The notes below the pieces were generated by a model. That model did no database searches. It worked only from the letters and a program-made list of their open reading frames with translations, and was not told the DNA's origin. A stretch of 64,000 bases of DNA, taken from Fraxinus americana (lineage: Eukaryota > Streptophyta > Magnoliopsida > Lamiales > Oleaceae). This document shows positions 54,340 to 64,000 of the stretch, piece after piece. Within the stretch, counting starts at the first letter, position 1. Every line of letters starts with the position of its first letter. The translations under genes and the position numbers were made by a program. The stretch is taken from assembly GCA_035079005.1 (NCBI GenBank), contig CM068715.1, positions 29,776,277 to 29,840,276 of the forward strand, given 5' to 3'.

Positions 54340-54528
54340 ATGAATCATTTGTCACAGTTGAGTTTACCACCAGGTTTTCGATTTTACCCGATTGATGAAG
54401 AGCTCATGGTGCAATACTTGTGCAGAAAAATCACTGAACACCATTTTTCTTTACAAATCATTGGAGAAATTGAATTGTATAAATTAGTCATGAGGGATCT
54501 TCCTAGTACGTTTGTGTTCCCGCAATAA
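54340..54528 (+). pseudogene. NAC transcription factor, first exon fragment
   Basis: The 62-codon frame reads LPPGFRFYPIDEELMVQYLC (residues 9-28), SLQIIGEIELYK and DLPS. This is subdomain A and part of B of the NAC DNA-binding domain, closest by eye to the ATAF/NAC019 group. The usual Thr in FYPTDEEL is Ile. After DLPSTFVFPQ a stop follows and no second exon with the EKEWYFF block is found. It is probably a truncated copy retaining leader and first exon. Confidence 0.85.
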
Positions 54529-57232
54529 CGAAATTCTTTGTTTAATGGATTTTTAGTATTTCATTTCTGATTTTTACTGTGCCTAAAATTTCTGACTATT
54601 TCACTTAGATTTGAATCGAAAGTGGAGGGTGTGATGGATTAAGGTGGATGTGGAAGTGGTGGTGATTGTAGTGGATTTGAGGTGAATGTAGTATTTATAG
54701 TCGTGCATTTGGGTTAAAGGTGGTAGTAGTTGTGACGCATTGGAGGTGATGGTGGTGGTAACTGTTGGTGGATTGTGGTGATGGTCTGTAGTGTGTGTGA
54801 ATTTATTTGCGGTTATCATCTGTGATCAAATCTGTGTTCATTGTGATCAGTTGTAATTAATCTGTGTTAATTGTGACTGTATGTAACCACATTAATAGTG
54901 AGTCACATACAGTCACAATTTAGACTAACTTAGTCACATTAAGAAAAAATTTGGTCACAGTTAGTCACAGATAACACATGTTTGTTCACAAACAATGCAC
55001 CACTACTGCCACCACTCAATACCCAAAAACGTTGCTACCACCATCGCCATACAGCTCAAATCCAATGCACTTTCATCTCCTGCACTGCTTGCACGTGTTA
55101 GATACATGTGCAAATGGTGGTGTGATGGGTTGGAGGTAGAGATTGTATGTTAATCATTACCAAATTTGTGTTAATTGTGACATATTATGATCATGTATGT
55201 CTTCATTGTGACTGTCTATGACCAAATTTGAAAGGAAGATGAAGAGGGACAACGAACGTTGAAATGAATAAAGGTATCATTATATGCTTGACGATGAAGA
55301 TGTTATAAGGTCGAGACTGAAAGTCAGCCAACAATGGTGAAAAATGAAACGGTCAAGGAGTTGGTTTTGAGGAATAAGAGAGCAGTGCTGAGCGGAAAGA
55401 AAGAGGGATTGTAGATACATAGAGAGAGAGAGAATTTTTATTTATAGAGAAAGAAAGTTTGTATTTGGAAGAAAGAGAGAGTTGAAAGTATTCAGCACTA
55501 CAATTTGGTTGGGGTGGAGTGGGGGTTAGAGAAAATATGTGACAGTACAGTTGTATGTTATATATTATTATATATTTATTAATTTGAATTACTACCCGGT
55601 TTATGAAAGTATTTTGTAATATTGGTAGTTGTGAAATGTGATTCTCATAGTGTAGTAGTTGTGTATTATTCAAAAACAAAAAAGTGAAAGAAGCTGAATT
55701 GCTGGTAATTTTTAAATTTTAGCGTCATGTTTATTGTAAGTTCATTGGAAAGAAGATAATATATTAACATGTGGAAAAATAGAATAGAGTCAAACTAGTT
55801 CAACATGGCATCGATTTTATATTTTTCATGGGCATGTACTTCATATTAATATACTAAACACGTAGACTTGAAATTTCGCTTATTAAGTCATTCTTCATTT
55901 TTCTATTTGCTCTACGTGTAATTCAATTATTTTATGTAGTCTACCTAAAAGTGATGTGAGGAAAAGTTATCGTAACTACTGGATTGAACTATAACCGAAT
56001 CAAAGCCGATTGGTTCAACTTGATTTTACTCAAGTTCTAATCAATTCTAGGTATTAAAATTGAGAATTGGTCAATTCTAATATCAAAAACCAAAAAACTC
56101 AATTTCAACTGAAATTTTTAAATTTTACCTTTTTATTTTAAACTACACCAATCATTATAATTTTTCTAATGAATTGACTCGATTCGTCCAGTTTGATGAA
56201 ATTAGGATTGACCATGTACCTAGAAGGACCAATGTCATCAAACTCATATTTAATTTAGTATGGTGAAATTTAAAAATTCAGAAAAATAGACCCAAAATTC
56301 AAAGATGTAATTTTAGATTAACAAGAGACTTGGATTCGTTCACAATTTAATGGAACAACTTTGTAGAGAAAAAAATAAAATCATATCACAGATCACTTCT
56401 GTCACATAATTCAGTTATGTTAGATGCCACGTCACCCAAATATAATTAACTAAAAAGAGATTTTATGTTTTCAATAGCACGATTTTTCCAAAATTTTTAA
56501 ATATGAATCTTAGAAGAGAAATGGTTATTTTGAAGGAGTTATTTAATGTTTACATATCTTAATCCTTCAATGGTCACTCCTATTTATAGATTTTTAGTCG
56601 CCCTCAGAGCACATCTCCAAGTGGTAAAAGGGGAAGGTGGAAAAACTCTAACTTTGTTTAAAGCATAATCTGCGATTTACTTCTACCCTGTACCCTTGGA
56701 GACATAACCTGCGATTTACCTCCTTCACCAATGCCTAGGACAAGACAGGTGGGGGCCGCTAAGGATGCGGTTCATCCTTTTTATTTATAGATTTTTAGTT
56801 GAACCTTGGGGATAAATGGATCTTTTTTGTTAGTGATATGTGGTGGCCATTGATTGGTTGATTTGTAGCTAACTCACTCTCGTGTCCTTCATTTACTAGT
56901 TATGAAGTCGGGATTTGCACCCTCATCATTCATGTACGCTTTGACGATGCTTTTTGCTGATGTCGAATAATTTAATGAAAATGGTTTACTTCGCCACTTC
57001 TTATTTGTTTGCAGGTCCTCACATTTGTAAATGTTCACTTCTGTTACCTAAAGATTGCATTTAATTTAGCTGATTCCAACATGATTCGCATAACAGGGGT
57101 ATGAGTTCTCCGTTATTCTTTTCTGAATTATTTATTGTTAACACGTTACTTAATTCATATATTAAATAGAATATACACTCATCATATTTTGTTCACACAT
57201 TTTTAGGATCTATAACTATAATCCACTTATAT
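54529..57232. other. Intergenic stretch with simple repeats
   Basis: Positions 54630-54800 are rich in GGTGGTGGT/GTGATGG. Positions 54830-55210 repeat TGTGATCA, TGTGTTAATTGTGA and GTCACA words. A block at 56600-56770 (TCTGCGATTTACTTCTAC and CCTGCGATTTACCTCC repeated, then GGTGGGGGCCGC) may be an unclassified short element. The 55353-55679 frame (-) has no motif. Confidence 0.45.
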
Positions 57233-57520
57233 TTCGTATATTTTATATAATTCACAGCTTATAATTATTTAAATTATAATTCAATCACCAACCAAAAATG
57301 CTACAACAAGCCACGTCAAACCACTCCGCTTATGGTTCGTATATTTTATAGAATCGAAAACTTATAATTATTTAATTTATAATTCAATCACCAATCAAAC
57401 ATGCTACAACAAGTCACGTCAAACCACTCCGCTTATAGTTCGTATATTTTATAGAATCGAAAACTTATAATTAGTTAAATTATAATTCAGTCACCAATCA
57501 AACATGCTATAGTGGCCACG
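57233..57520. repeat. Three-copy tandem repeat, 103-bp period
   Basis: TTCGTATATTTTATA recurs at 57233, 57336 and 57439, each followed by CTTATAATTA, TATAATTCA.TCACCAA.CAAA and ATGCTA. The copies are highly similar; the third ends in GTGGCCACGTGA. Confidence 0.85.
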
Positions 57521-57879
57521 TGAACACAGCCCAGCCCCAACTAGCAAGTTAGCACTGATTTGGTGCATAGACTAAGTGCTGTTTGGGCCAGATTTTAATC
57601 CAAGTCAAAGTCAAACAATCAATATTAACCACATCTTTTATGGGTCCCACATCTTTTCAACTACACATTTCAAAAATTTCTATAATAATCCACTAAAAAT
57701 CTAATTTTAATCCTCATCAAACACCCTTTAAATAAAATAGACAATGATTAATGCCATATTTGACTAGAAGTAAATCAACCGTTACTTTCCAATTCTCTTA
57801 TAAATTATAATCAATACCTAAACTCTCTTTTCCATTCAAAGTTTCTCAAACAACTAAAGGTATATTTGATTGGCTTATT

Positions 57880-59100
57880 TTCTATGGAAAATGTTCTTCT
57901 TTTTAATTCAAATTCCTACTTTTAGAATGTTTGATTAAAATACTTTTTTCATGAAAAATATTTTTCAAAAGTTGATCATGTGACTATGTCGTGATATCAA
58001 CGTTAAATTTTTGGTTCACGAAATTAAATTCTTTTTCTAATTAATCCGTAATTCTTGGATTTCATTTTTTCTCAAAAACAAGGAAAATATTTTTTTTAGA
58101 GATGGATAAGTTCTTATTTTTCAAGCAATTAACTCTATGTCTCTCTCTCTCATCTACAACATCTCTCATTTACTCATTAATAAAAGAAGAATGAGTATAA
58201 CATTTTTCAAGTTAAAAATTAAAACAATCAAACACATTTAATTAATAATTTTCATACAAATAAGTTTTAGACAATTCAATTTACTAAACTTTTGTGTTTG
58301 ATTGCATTTTTTTATATATATAAAATGTCAATTTTCCATCCAAATTCTTACGCTGTAGTTTTTGATTGCTATTTTTTTTTTCCATTGAAAATATTTTTCA
58401 ACATTTGAAATATATATAATTTTCCTTGTTTTTAGGGAAAACATTTTTTTCAAAGGAGTAAGTTTTTGTATTCCTCAAAACAAGAAAAAACATTTTCTTT
58501 TCTAGACGATATTTTCTTTTCATGCAAGTTCCTTGCTTGCGATCAAGAAAATTTTCCATGAAAAATTGTATTTTTCACCCAAATTTCAACTTTTCTCTTT
58601 GATTGCCATTTTTTTCATGAAAAATCTTTTTCAACCTTTAAAAATATGTCAAATTTTCCTTATTTATGAGGAAAATGATTTCTTTGGAGGGTGTGCTTAA
58701 TTGATTTTATTTTTATGAAAAATGTCATTTTTTTCATTCAAGTTTCTACTTTGGGATGTTTGATTGATATTTTTTCATAGGAAATATTTTTCAAAAGTTG
58801 GTCACGCGACCATATTTTCCTTTAATCCTCTAAAATAAGGAAAACATTTTATTTAGGAAAGACATATTTTTATATATTAAGCAATTCACTCTCTTTCTCT
58901 GTCTGTCTATCTCAATTACCCACCAATGAAAATGGACAAGTATAACATTTCCTAAATTAAAAATTAAATCATTCAAATACATTTAATTAATAATTTCCAT
59001 GCAAATAAGTTTTAGGTAATTCAATTTTTAAAACTTATTTCTTTTCATACAAGTTCCATACTTGCAATCAATAAAATTTTCCATGAAAAATAGCATTTTT
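57880..59100. repeat. Diverged direct duplication, about 0.8-kb period, built on a TTTTCATGAAAAAT motif
   Basis: The order GTTTGATTAAAATA..TTTTTCATG, AATATTTTTCAAAAGTTGATCA, AAGGAAAATATT, AGCAATTAACTCT, CTCATTAATAAAAG, AATTAATAATTTTCAT, AAATAAGTTTTAGACAATTC near 57920-58280 recurs in the same order near 58755-59035. Short units with CATGAAAAAT and GATTGC recur between and within them. Confidence 0.7.
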
Positions 59101-59124
59101 ACATCCAAATTCCAACTTAAAAAG

Positions 59125-59340
59125 AATGGATAATTGCAGCAATGGTACCAAATTGTTCATTTAGTAGCAGATTTTGCCCAAACCTTTCATTTGTGTCATT
59201 CATGGTACCAAAGATTTTAAAATATCACATTCTGTTAGCTTGACTATTAACTAACTAGATAATTGACATTGACAATAATTTTGACTAATTTTAAAAAGTT
59301 AAAATGGTAACTTTACATATTTTTTATGCTAAAATCAAAT
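59125..59340. mobile_element. One-ended relative of the Mutator-type MITE
   Basis: AATTGCAGCAATGGTACCAAA, CAAACCTTTCATTTGTGTCA and TTCATGGTACCAAAGATTTTAAAA parallel the terminal sequence of the MITE at 47426-47926. No matching right end is present, so the element is truncated. Confidence 0.6.
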
Positions 59341-59522
59341 AATTAAAATTAAAAACATATTTCCATCCACCCTCACATATACACACCCCATCCCAAATTT
59401 GCAAACCTCAAAACTGGTAGTCTCCATATTTGACCATTTCTCTCTGCAACCACAAGGCTCATACTAGACGGTGTCGTTTCGGGAGGTGATAATGATGTAT
59501 CAGCGTCTTCAGTTTTTGTTCT

Positions 59523-59711
59523 CTAACTAAAGGACACTGTTTTCTTGTGGCTAGTAGTTTCTTGTTCATCATTTTCATATATTTCTCCTCCTCCATTCTT
59601 ATCAGCCACAGGCAGAGAATCCAAGTCGGGCTTTAAGGTTTGCAGGTGATTTTTTAGGGAAGAAACGCGTCTAGAATTCCATATTTCTCCAATTTTCTGG
59701 AAATCCCGATT
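59523..59711 (-). other. Possible exon or hypothetical ORF
   Basis: The minus strand reads about 60 residues with a polar, protein-like composition (KIGEIWNSRRVSSLKNHLQ, then PVADKNGGGEIYENDEQE) after a TTTCCAG that could be a splice acceptor, ending in a stop. It is not recognised. It could be the last exon of a captured gene or chance. Confidence 0.25.
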
Positions 59712-60041
59712 GTTGATCATCGTTCTTAGCTTTCAAAGGCAAAAGCGTCTTTGTAGAAAGAACGATGCTTCACTTACACAAAGGGTGAGGGTAGTTGGTT
59801 TCATAGATACTCACAAATGTAGGGCGGGGAGGGTTTTTTTTTTTCATTTTTTATATCTGGTGGGCCCCACACATGTGAGTGGATGTAAAACATATGTTAA
59901 AATTTTGAATAATGCTTCTCTTACAGTTTTGTTCACATTAAGTTTTACAATTTTTTGTCATTTAATGAGTTTTTTGTCTATTATACCCTTAGTCTTATAT
60001 TTGAACTATTTTCTGCATTTTTACTATTTTTACCCCATAAT

Positions 60042-60053
60042 TGGTATCAGAGC
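60042..60053 (+). other. Primer-binding site of the endogenous caulimovirid
   Basis: TGGTATCAGAGC is complementary to the 3' end of initiator tRNA-Met, as in the minus-strand primer site of caulimovirids. It lies 52 bases before the first viral reading frame. LTR retrotransposons use the same primer, but no LTR structure is seen upstream. Confidence 0.75.
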
Positions 60054-60104
60054 CTAGTAGCGAAACTGAAGAAAATTTTTAGAATTTTATAAATATTTTC
60101 TAAA

Positions 60105-60614
60105 ATGAATAGAAAAGATAAAATGATTTTAGAAGAATTACAAAATATTAATATTTTAACTAGAACTAATAGAATTAAATTACAAGAATTAGCGACAAAT
60201 TTAAGTACCGAATTTAAATCTCTAAGTGAAGAGATAAAACAAATTGATAACTCTCAACAATTAGTTGAAATAAAAAATAAAGTATTACAAATTTTGGTTA
60301 ATGAATCTCCCGAATATGAAGAAGATGATATTATAATAGATCAATTTTTGGAACAGTATGATAAGTATACTCAGCATTTTGAGAAAACAGATATTTTAAA
60401 TCAAGATTTCTTAACTCATATCAAAAATATGGAATCAAATTTAGAAATTGTTAATAATAACATTAAGATAGGACCAAAAATTTTATACAAACAAATTGAA
60501 TCAAAATTTAAAAATTTGAAACATAAAAAAGAATTTTATGTCTCAATTGAACCACCTTTACCAGCTTATGTTATAGAAGAATTAGAAAAAAAAAATTTTG
60601 AAGCTAGTCAATAA
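60105..60614 (+). pseudogene. Caulimovirid N-terminal coiled-coil region
   Basis: The 169-codon frame opens the viral coding region. It is rich in Glu, Lys, Ile and Asn, with heptad-like hydrophobic spacing over its first 100 residues, suggesting a coiled coil. It stops at 60612, and related frame-0 sequence continues to about 61140 through several stops. By position it would be the leader part of the coat protein frame. It is an old copy in the genome and broken. Confidence 0.65.
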
Positions 60615-62191
60615 GAATTAGAAGCTTATAAACAAAATTTAGAACAATTAGCTATTCAAACCGAGAATATATATATGAATGATCCACCAAAAGACGAAAC
60701 TACTAAAATTAATACTCCGCCTTTAAATTAACAAGTTGAAAATCAGCCATTAGTAGGAGAGACAAGTAGAAATAATATAACTACAGATTGGACTCAAGTC
60801 GAATCTATTGACTGGAATTTAGAATGGATAAGAGAACATGGAAAGGAAAGATAAGGTTATAATTTTAGGAAAGAACCTAAAACTATTTCTACTAAGCATA
60901 TAAATCTTAGGGATAGTAATCCAGTTAAACTATTTACTGAACCAATTCCTACAACAGGAATATGGCTAGATGTTGATGATAACAATAATAAAAGTGAAAT
61001 TATTGACTCATGGGCAAAAACTACTGATTTAGCTGTTGCTTTTCATAAATGGAATACCACTTAAGCTTATAATTTTATAATTCATATCTTTAGAGGAATT
61101 ACTTCAGATACCTGGAGAAGAACTTCTGAAGAAATAAAAAAAAAATTAAAGATGGAGAAAAATCTACTACTACTATAGATAGTAATGAGAGTTTAGATAC
61201 TGAAAATTTTAAAGAAGTTTTAAAACGAATAGAAAATTTCTTTAGACAAATACTATTGGGAGAAATTATACCAGAAACTAAGATTGATATGATTATTCAA
61301 GAAACCTTACAAGCAGAAAGAGAAATGAAATTATTAAAAATCTGTTATATGTGTTAATTAAATGAATATACTAAGAAATTTGAAAAAATATATATCAAAG
61401 CATCCAAATCTATTAAAGAATGGAATCTATCTGAGGAAGATAAAAAATTATTAAATAGATATTTTCTTAAATTACCTTAACTATGGGGTCAGAAATTATT
61501 TGAAGATTACCAAATCTATTGGAATAAAATAGAATGGAAAAATTCTAACTATAGAACAGATACTCTAGGAATGAGAACTTCATTTGCTAAGAGAAAAATA
61601 TCTGAATAGTGTAAAAAATCAATGTATCAACACTTATTTAGAAAACATGGTAAGAAAGCTAGTCTATATTGTTATGAAGAAATAGCATCAGTACCACAAT
61701 TTGATTGTCACCTACCATCCAAGAAACCATGTTATAAAAGAAAATTTAAAAAATATCTTAAACCTTTGAAGAAAAATAAAGGATTTTAGAGTCATAAGAA
61801 ATATTTTAAGAAGAAAAAACTATGAAAAATGAAATTTAATCAATATAGAAAACCTCAGAAAAAATTTAAACAAGAATTTTATAAAAAATGTAAATGTTTT
61901 ACATGTAATGAAATATGATATATATCTTTTAATTGTCCTAATAAAAATAGAAAAGAAAATGTTAAATCTATTAGATTAATTGAAGAAATTGAATACGACT
62001 CAGAATATGAAATAATTGAAGACTTAGATGAATTATCTGAAGCAGGCTCAATCTATGAGCTAGATATTGAAGAACCAGAATATGAACAAATCTACATGAA
62101 TCAGGAGATTGTAGACACTACTGAAACTAACTAAGATGCTGAAGAAGGAACTTCACAAACTATTGTGTTTGATAAGAAAGATACGGAGTAA
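60615..62191 (+). pseudogene. Caulimovirid coat protein region
   Basis: A capsid-like region around 60920-61780 is followed by Lys/Arg-rich sequence and a degenerate CCHC nucleic-acid-binding finger (C-K-C-F-T-C at 61889-61906, last Cys near 61933). The Gly and His positions of the finger are lost to mutation. A strongly acidic stretch then runs to about 62190. A frameshift lies at an A-run near 61140, and about ten in-frame stops are scattered through it. The virus copy cannot make a coat protein. Confidence 0.7.
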
Positions 62192-63003
62192 TAAAAGAAA
62201 AACGAATATTTTTAAGTGATAAAGATGTATTTGTTAGACCAATACCACCTTGATTTAACAAGACTATATACATTACTAAATATAATGAAGTACCTATTGA
62301 CATCGAAAATGTTAAAGGCAACACCACTATACCTCTAATAACCAGAGAATGGGTTAATAGAGAATTAGCTAATATAAAGAGAACCACTAGAGAAAGATTA
62401 AAGAATATTGTGATTGGAGGAATCCAAATCATTATTAAAGGATATTTTAGAGAATGAATGGATATTCCTATACAAATATACTTAATGGATAATAGAATTC
62501 TTCATGATTTTATAGACGCTTTATTAGGAGTTGTTTCTGGAAATCTTGTTTACAAGAAAATCATATCCACTATAAGATCTAGATTTGCTATGTCTTTATT
62601 AGATGAAAACTTAAGTCTGGGATTAAATCTATATCACAAAATTGATAGATTAATTATGCCACCAAGAAGTAAAGCTGTAACTTTACATTGTAAAGCTCTA
62701 TATGCTTTTACTACTACGCATCAAAAAGAAATCAATTAGATCTCAGGAGACTTCATACAAATTCGTGAAAACTTTAGAGACCTTGCACTATTTACACCAC
62801 CAAGAATGTTAAGTAATAATAATATTTCCTTACCACAAGATATATTGCTTGATTTTCATCAGCAATCTCGAAGAATAGACAACAATGTAGGAAATCAAGG
62901 GTTAGTCACCTTGAATACCTTAGGACAACTTGTAGCTAGAATGCCTAGTAGAAGAATAGAAAGAAGTGTCAGCAATAGAGAACTTTCAAGCTCTAGCTAC
63001 TAG
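62192..63003 (+). pseudogene. Caulimovirid movement protein region (30K superfamily)
   Basis: In a third frame the sequence shows the pattern of 30K movement proteins, which open plasmodesmata for cell-to-cell spread. There is a hydrophobic core, a segment with conserved Asp near 62490, a SLLDENLSLGLNLYHKID block near 62595-62650, and a LYAFTTTHQ end near 62700. Stops near 62253, 62456 and 62737 break it. Its 3' end overlaps the protease frame by 38 bases in another frame, as compact viral genomes do. Confidence 0.7.
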
Positions 63004-64000
63004 TAGAAATTACCCAACAATATCTAGAAATAGTATTGATATTGATCTAAGAAGATGTAAGGAGGATAATTTCATTATCTTAACAGAATATATCAATAAT
63101 CAAAATAACTACGAAGAAATTATAGCCCTTGTTAACATAGGAACTAGTACCAGTCATATAAGAGTAGATCTAATTAACCATTTACTTGAAGAAGATTTAC
63201 CACAAGGAATAACTCTTATAGATTATCATGGAATTAAATACGAAATTAAAACATTTGTTAATCTTGAATTAAGTTTCACAGATATAAAAGGAGAACAATT
63301 TAAACTAAATCTTAAAATCCATAAAGATTATAGAAAAAGAAAAGATACTAGTCCAATAGTACTTGGAATGAACTTTCTTGAGAAAGTCTCACCATTTCAT
63401 ATCCAAAAGAATACTCTACAAATAACTATAGAAGGCAATCAAAAAATAATTCCTAGAATTACTAAAAACAAAGAACCAATTTATATGATACAAGGAATCA
63501 GATCAATCAAAACTAGTATACTTAGTCTATATATTGAGATAACTCTCAATCTACGAGACTATTGTATGATAAAATTTCATGCCATAATTGATATTGGATC
63601 AGGCATTTGCCTATGTAAAAGGAATGTGTTCCCAGAACATTATTATAAAAGAGATTATAAGAAAACAACGTAGAGTCAAACAACTAATGATATTGTAGAA
63701 ATCTATAGAGATTTTGTAGAAAATGTTTCTATTATTATAGGAAATAGAGAATTTTTTATTCCTAGAATTTATGCAACATATAAAATTGGATGTGATATCC
63801 TTTTAGGAGAAAATTTTATCTATACATATAGCTCATTTACACAATATAAAGATAGTTTTAAATTTACTACACCTTGTAATCACAAAATTAAAACTATAAA
63901 GCTATTGGAATTGCACATCAACCAAATCACCATAGAGCTAGAAATCAGAGTTCTACAGGTAATCGTGGTGGATGTTATACAGAAATTAATCAAAAATAAA
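62966..64000 (+). pseudogene. Caulimovirid protease region, start of pol
   Basis: The frame from 62966 is open to 63673 and its continuation runs past the window end after a stop. It contains two aspartic-protease-like stretches: LVNIGTSTSHIRVDLI near 63130, and an IDIGSG motif near 63590 followed by CDILLGENF near 63790. In both, the residue after Asp-/Asn- is Ile where Thr or Ser is usual. Reverse transcriptase and RNase H would follow outside the window. Confidence 0.7.

Noticed and set aside
59400..60041. LTR upstream of the caulimovirid primer site
   Set aside because: No terminal TG...CA, no second copy in the window, and the coat/movement content indicates a caulimovirid rather than an LTR retrotransposon.

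Overview
This is AT-rich nuclear DNA from a flowering plant, most likely a eudicot. Supporting this are a three-exon plant acid phosphatase gene, fragments of CC-NB-LRR, NAC, PPR, RanGAP, Hsp70 and Argonaute genes, Ty1/copia and Ty3/gypsy retrotransposons primed by initiator tRNA-Met, Helitron and hAT elements, and an endogenous caulimovirid. The species cannot be named from the sequence. Almost everything is mobile DNA or broken gene pieces. The only gene that looks intact is the vegetative-storage-protein-like acid phosphatase at 49131-50569 (+).

Layout, left half. 1-4.7 kb: a cluster of A-tract/GTGAC repeats followed by a minus-strand chimera of PPR and RanGAP coding sequence. 5.9-12.7 kb: a minus-strand CC-NB-ARC resistance pseudogene split exactly at its Walker B motif by a copia element (6497-11873, 5-bp target duplication). 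13.4-15.3 kb: a MITE and a 1.2-kb foldback element. 15.8-17.9 kb: a probable solo LTR, then a second copy of the acid phosphatase promoter and signal peptide fused in frame to the 3' half of another copia element. 17.9-19.0 kb: a resistance-gene LRR remnant carrying a hAT element with an 8-bp target duplication. 21-24.6 kb: a decayed RPA70-like gene (-) with a duplicated promoter and leader exon.

Layout, right half. 25.3-36.1 kb: a decayed Helitron (-) with zinc-finger and HUH replication-initiator domains but an internally deleted helicase. It carries pieces of an Argonaute, an inverted Helitron helicase, a WG/GW-rich protein resembling the RNA-directed DNA methylation factor KTF1/RDM3, and two exons of an unrecognised gene. 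36.9-42.5 kb: a young Ty3/gypsy element (-) with 623-bp LTRs differing at about nine positions. 45.8-47.9 kb: a hAT element and a Mutator-type MITE, both with target duplications. 49-50.6 kb: the acid phosphatase gene. 52-53 kb: the 3' part of a cytosolic Hsp70 gene cut by a hAT end. 54.3 kb: a NAC-domain first exon. 57-59.3 kb: tandem duplications and a MITE relic. 60.0 kb to the end: a mutated endogenous caulimovirid (+) with primer site, coat, movement and protease regions; it runs off the window.

The genes do not form a pathway. The common theme is gene capture and chimera formation by mobile elements: PPR-RanGAP, signal peptide-reverse transcriptase, and silencing-gene pieces in a Helitron. 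All calls come from reading the sequence; no database search was possible.
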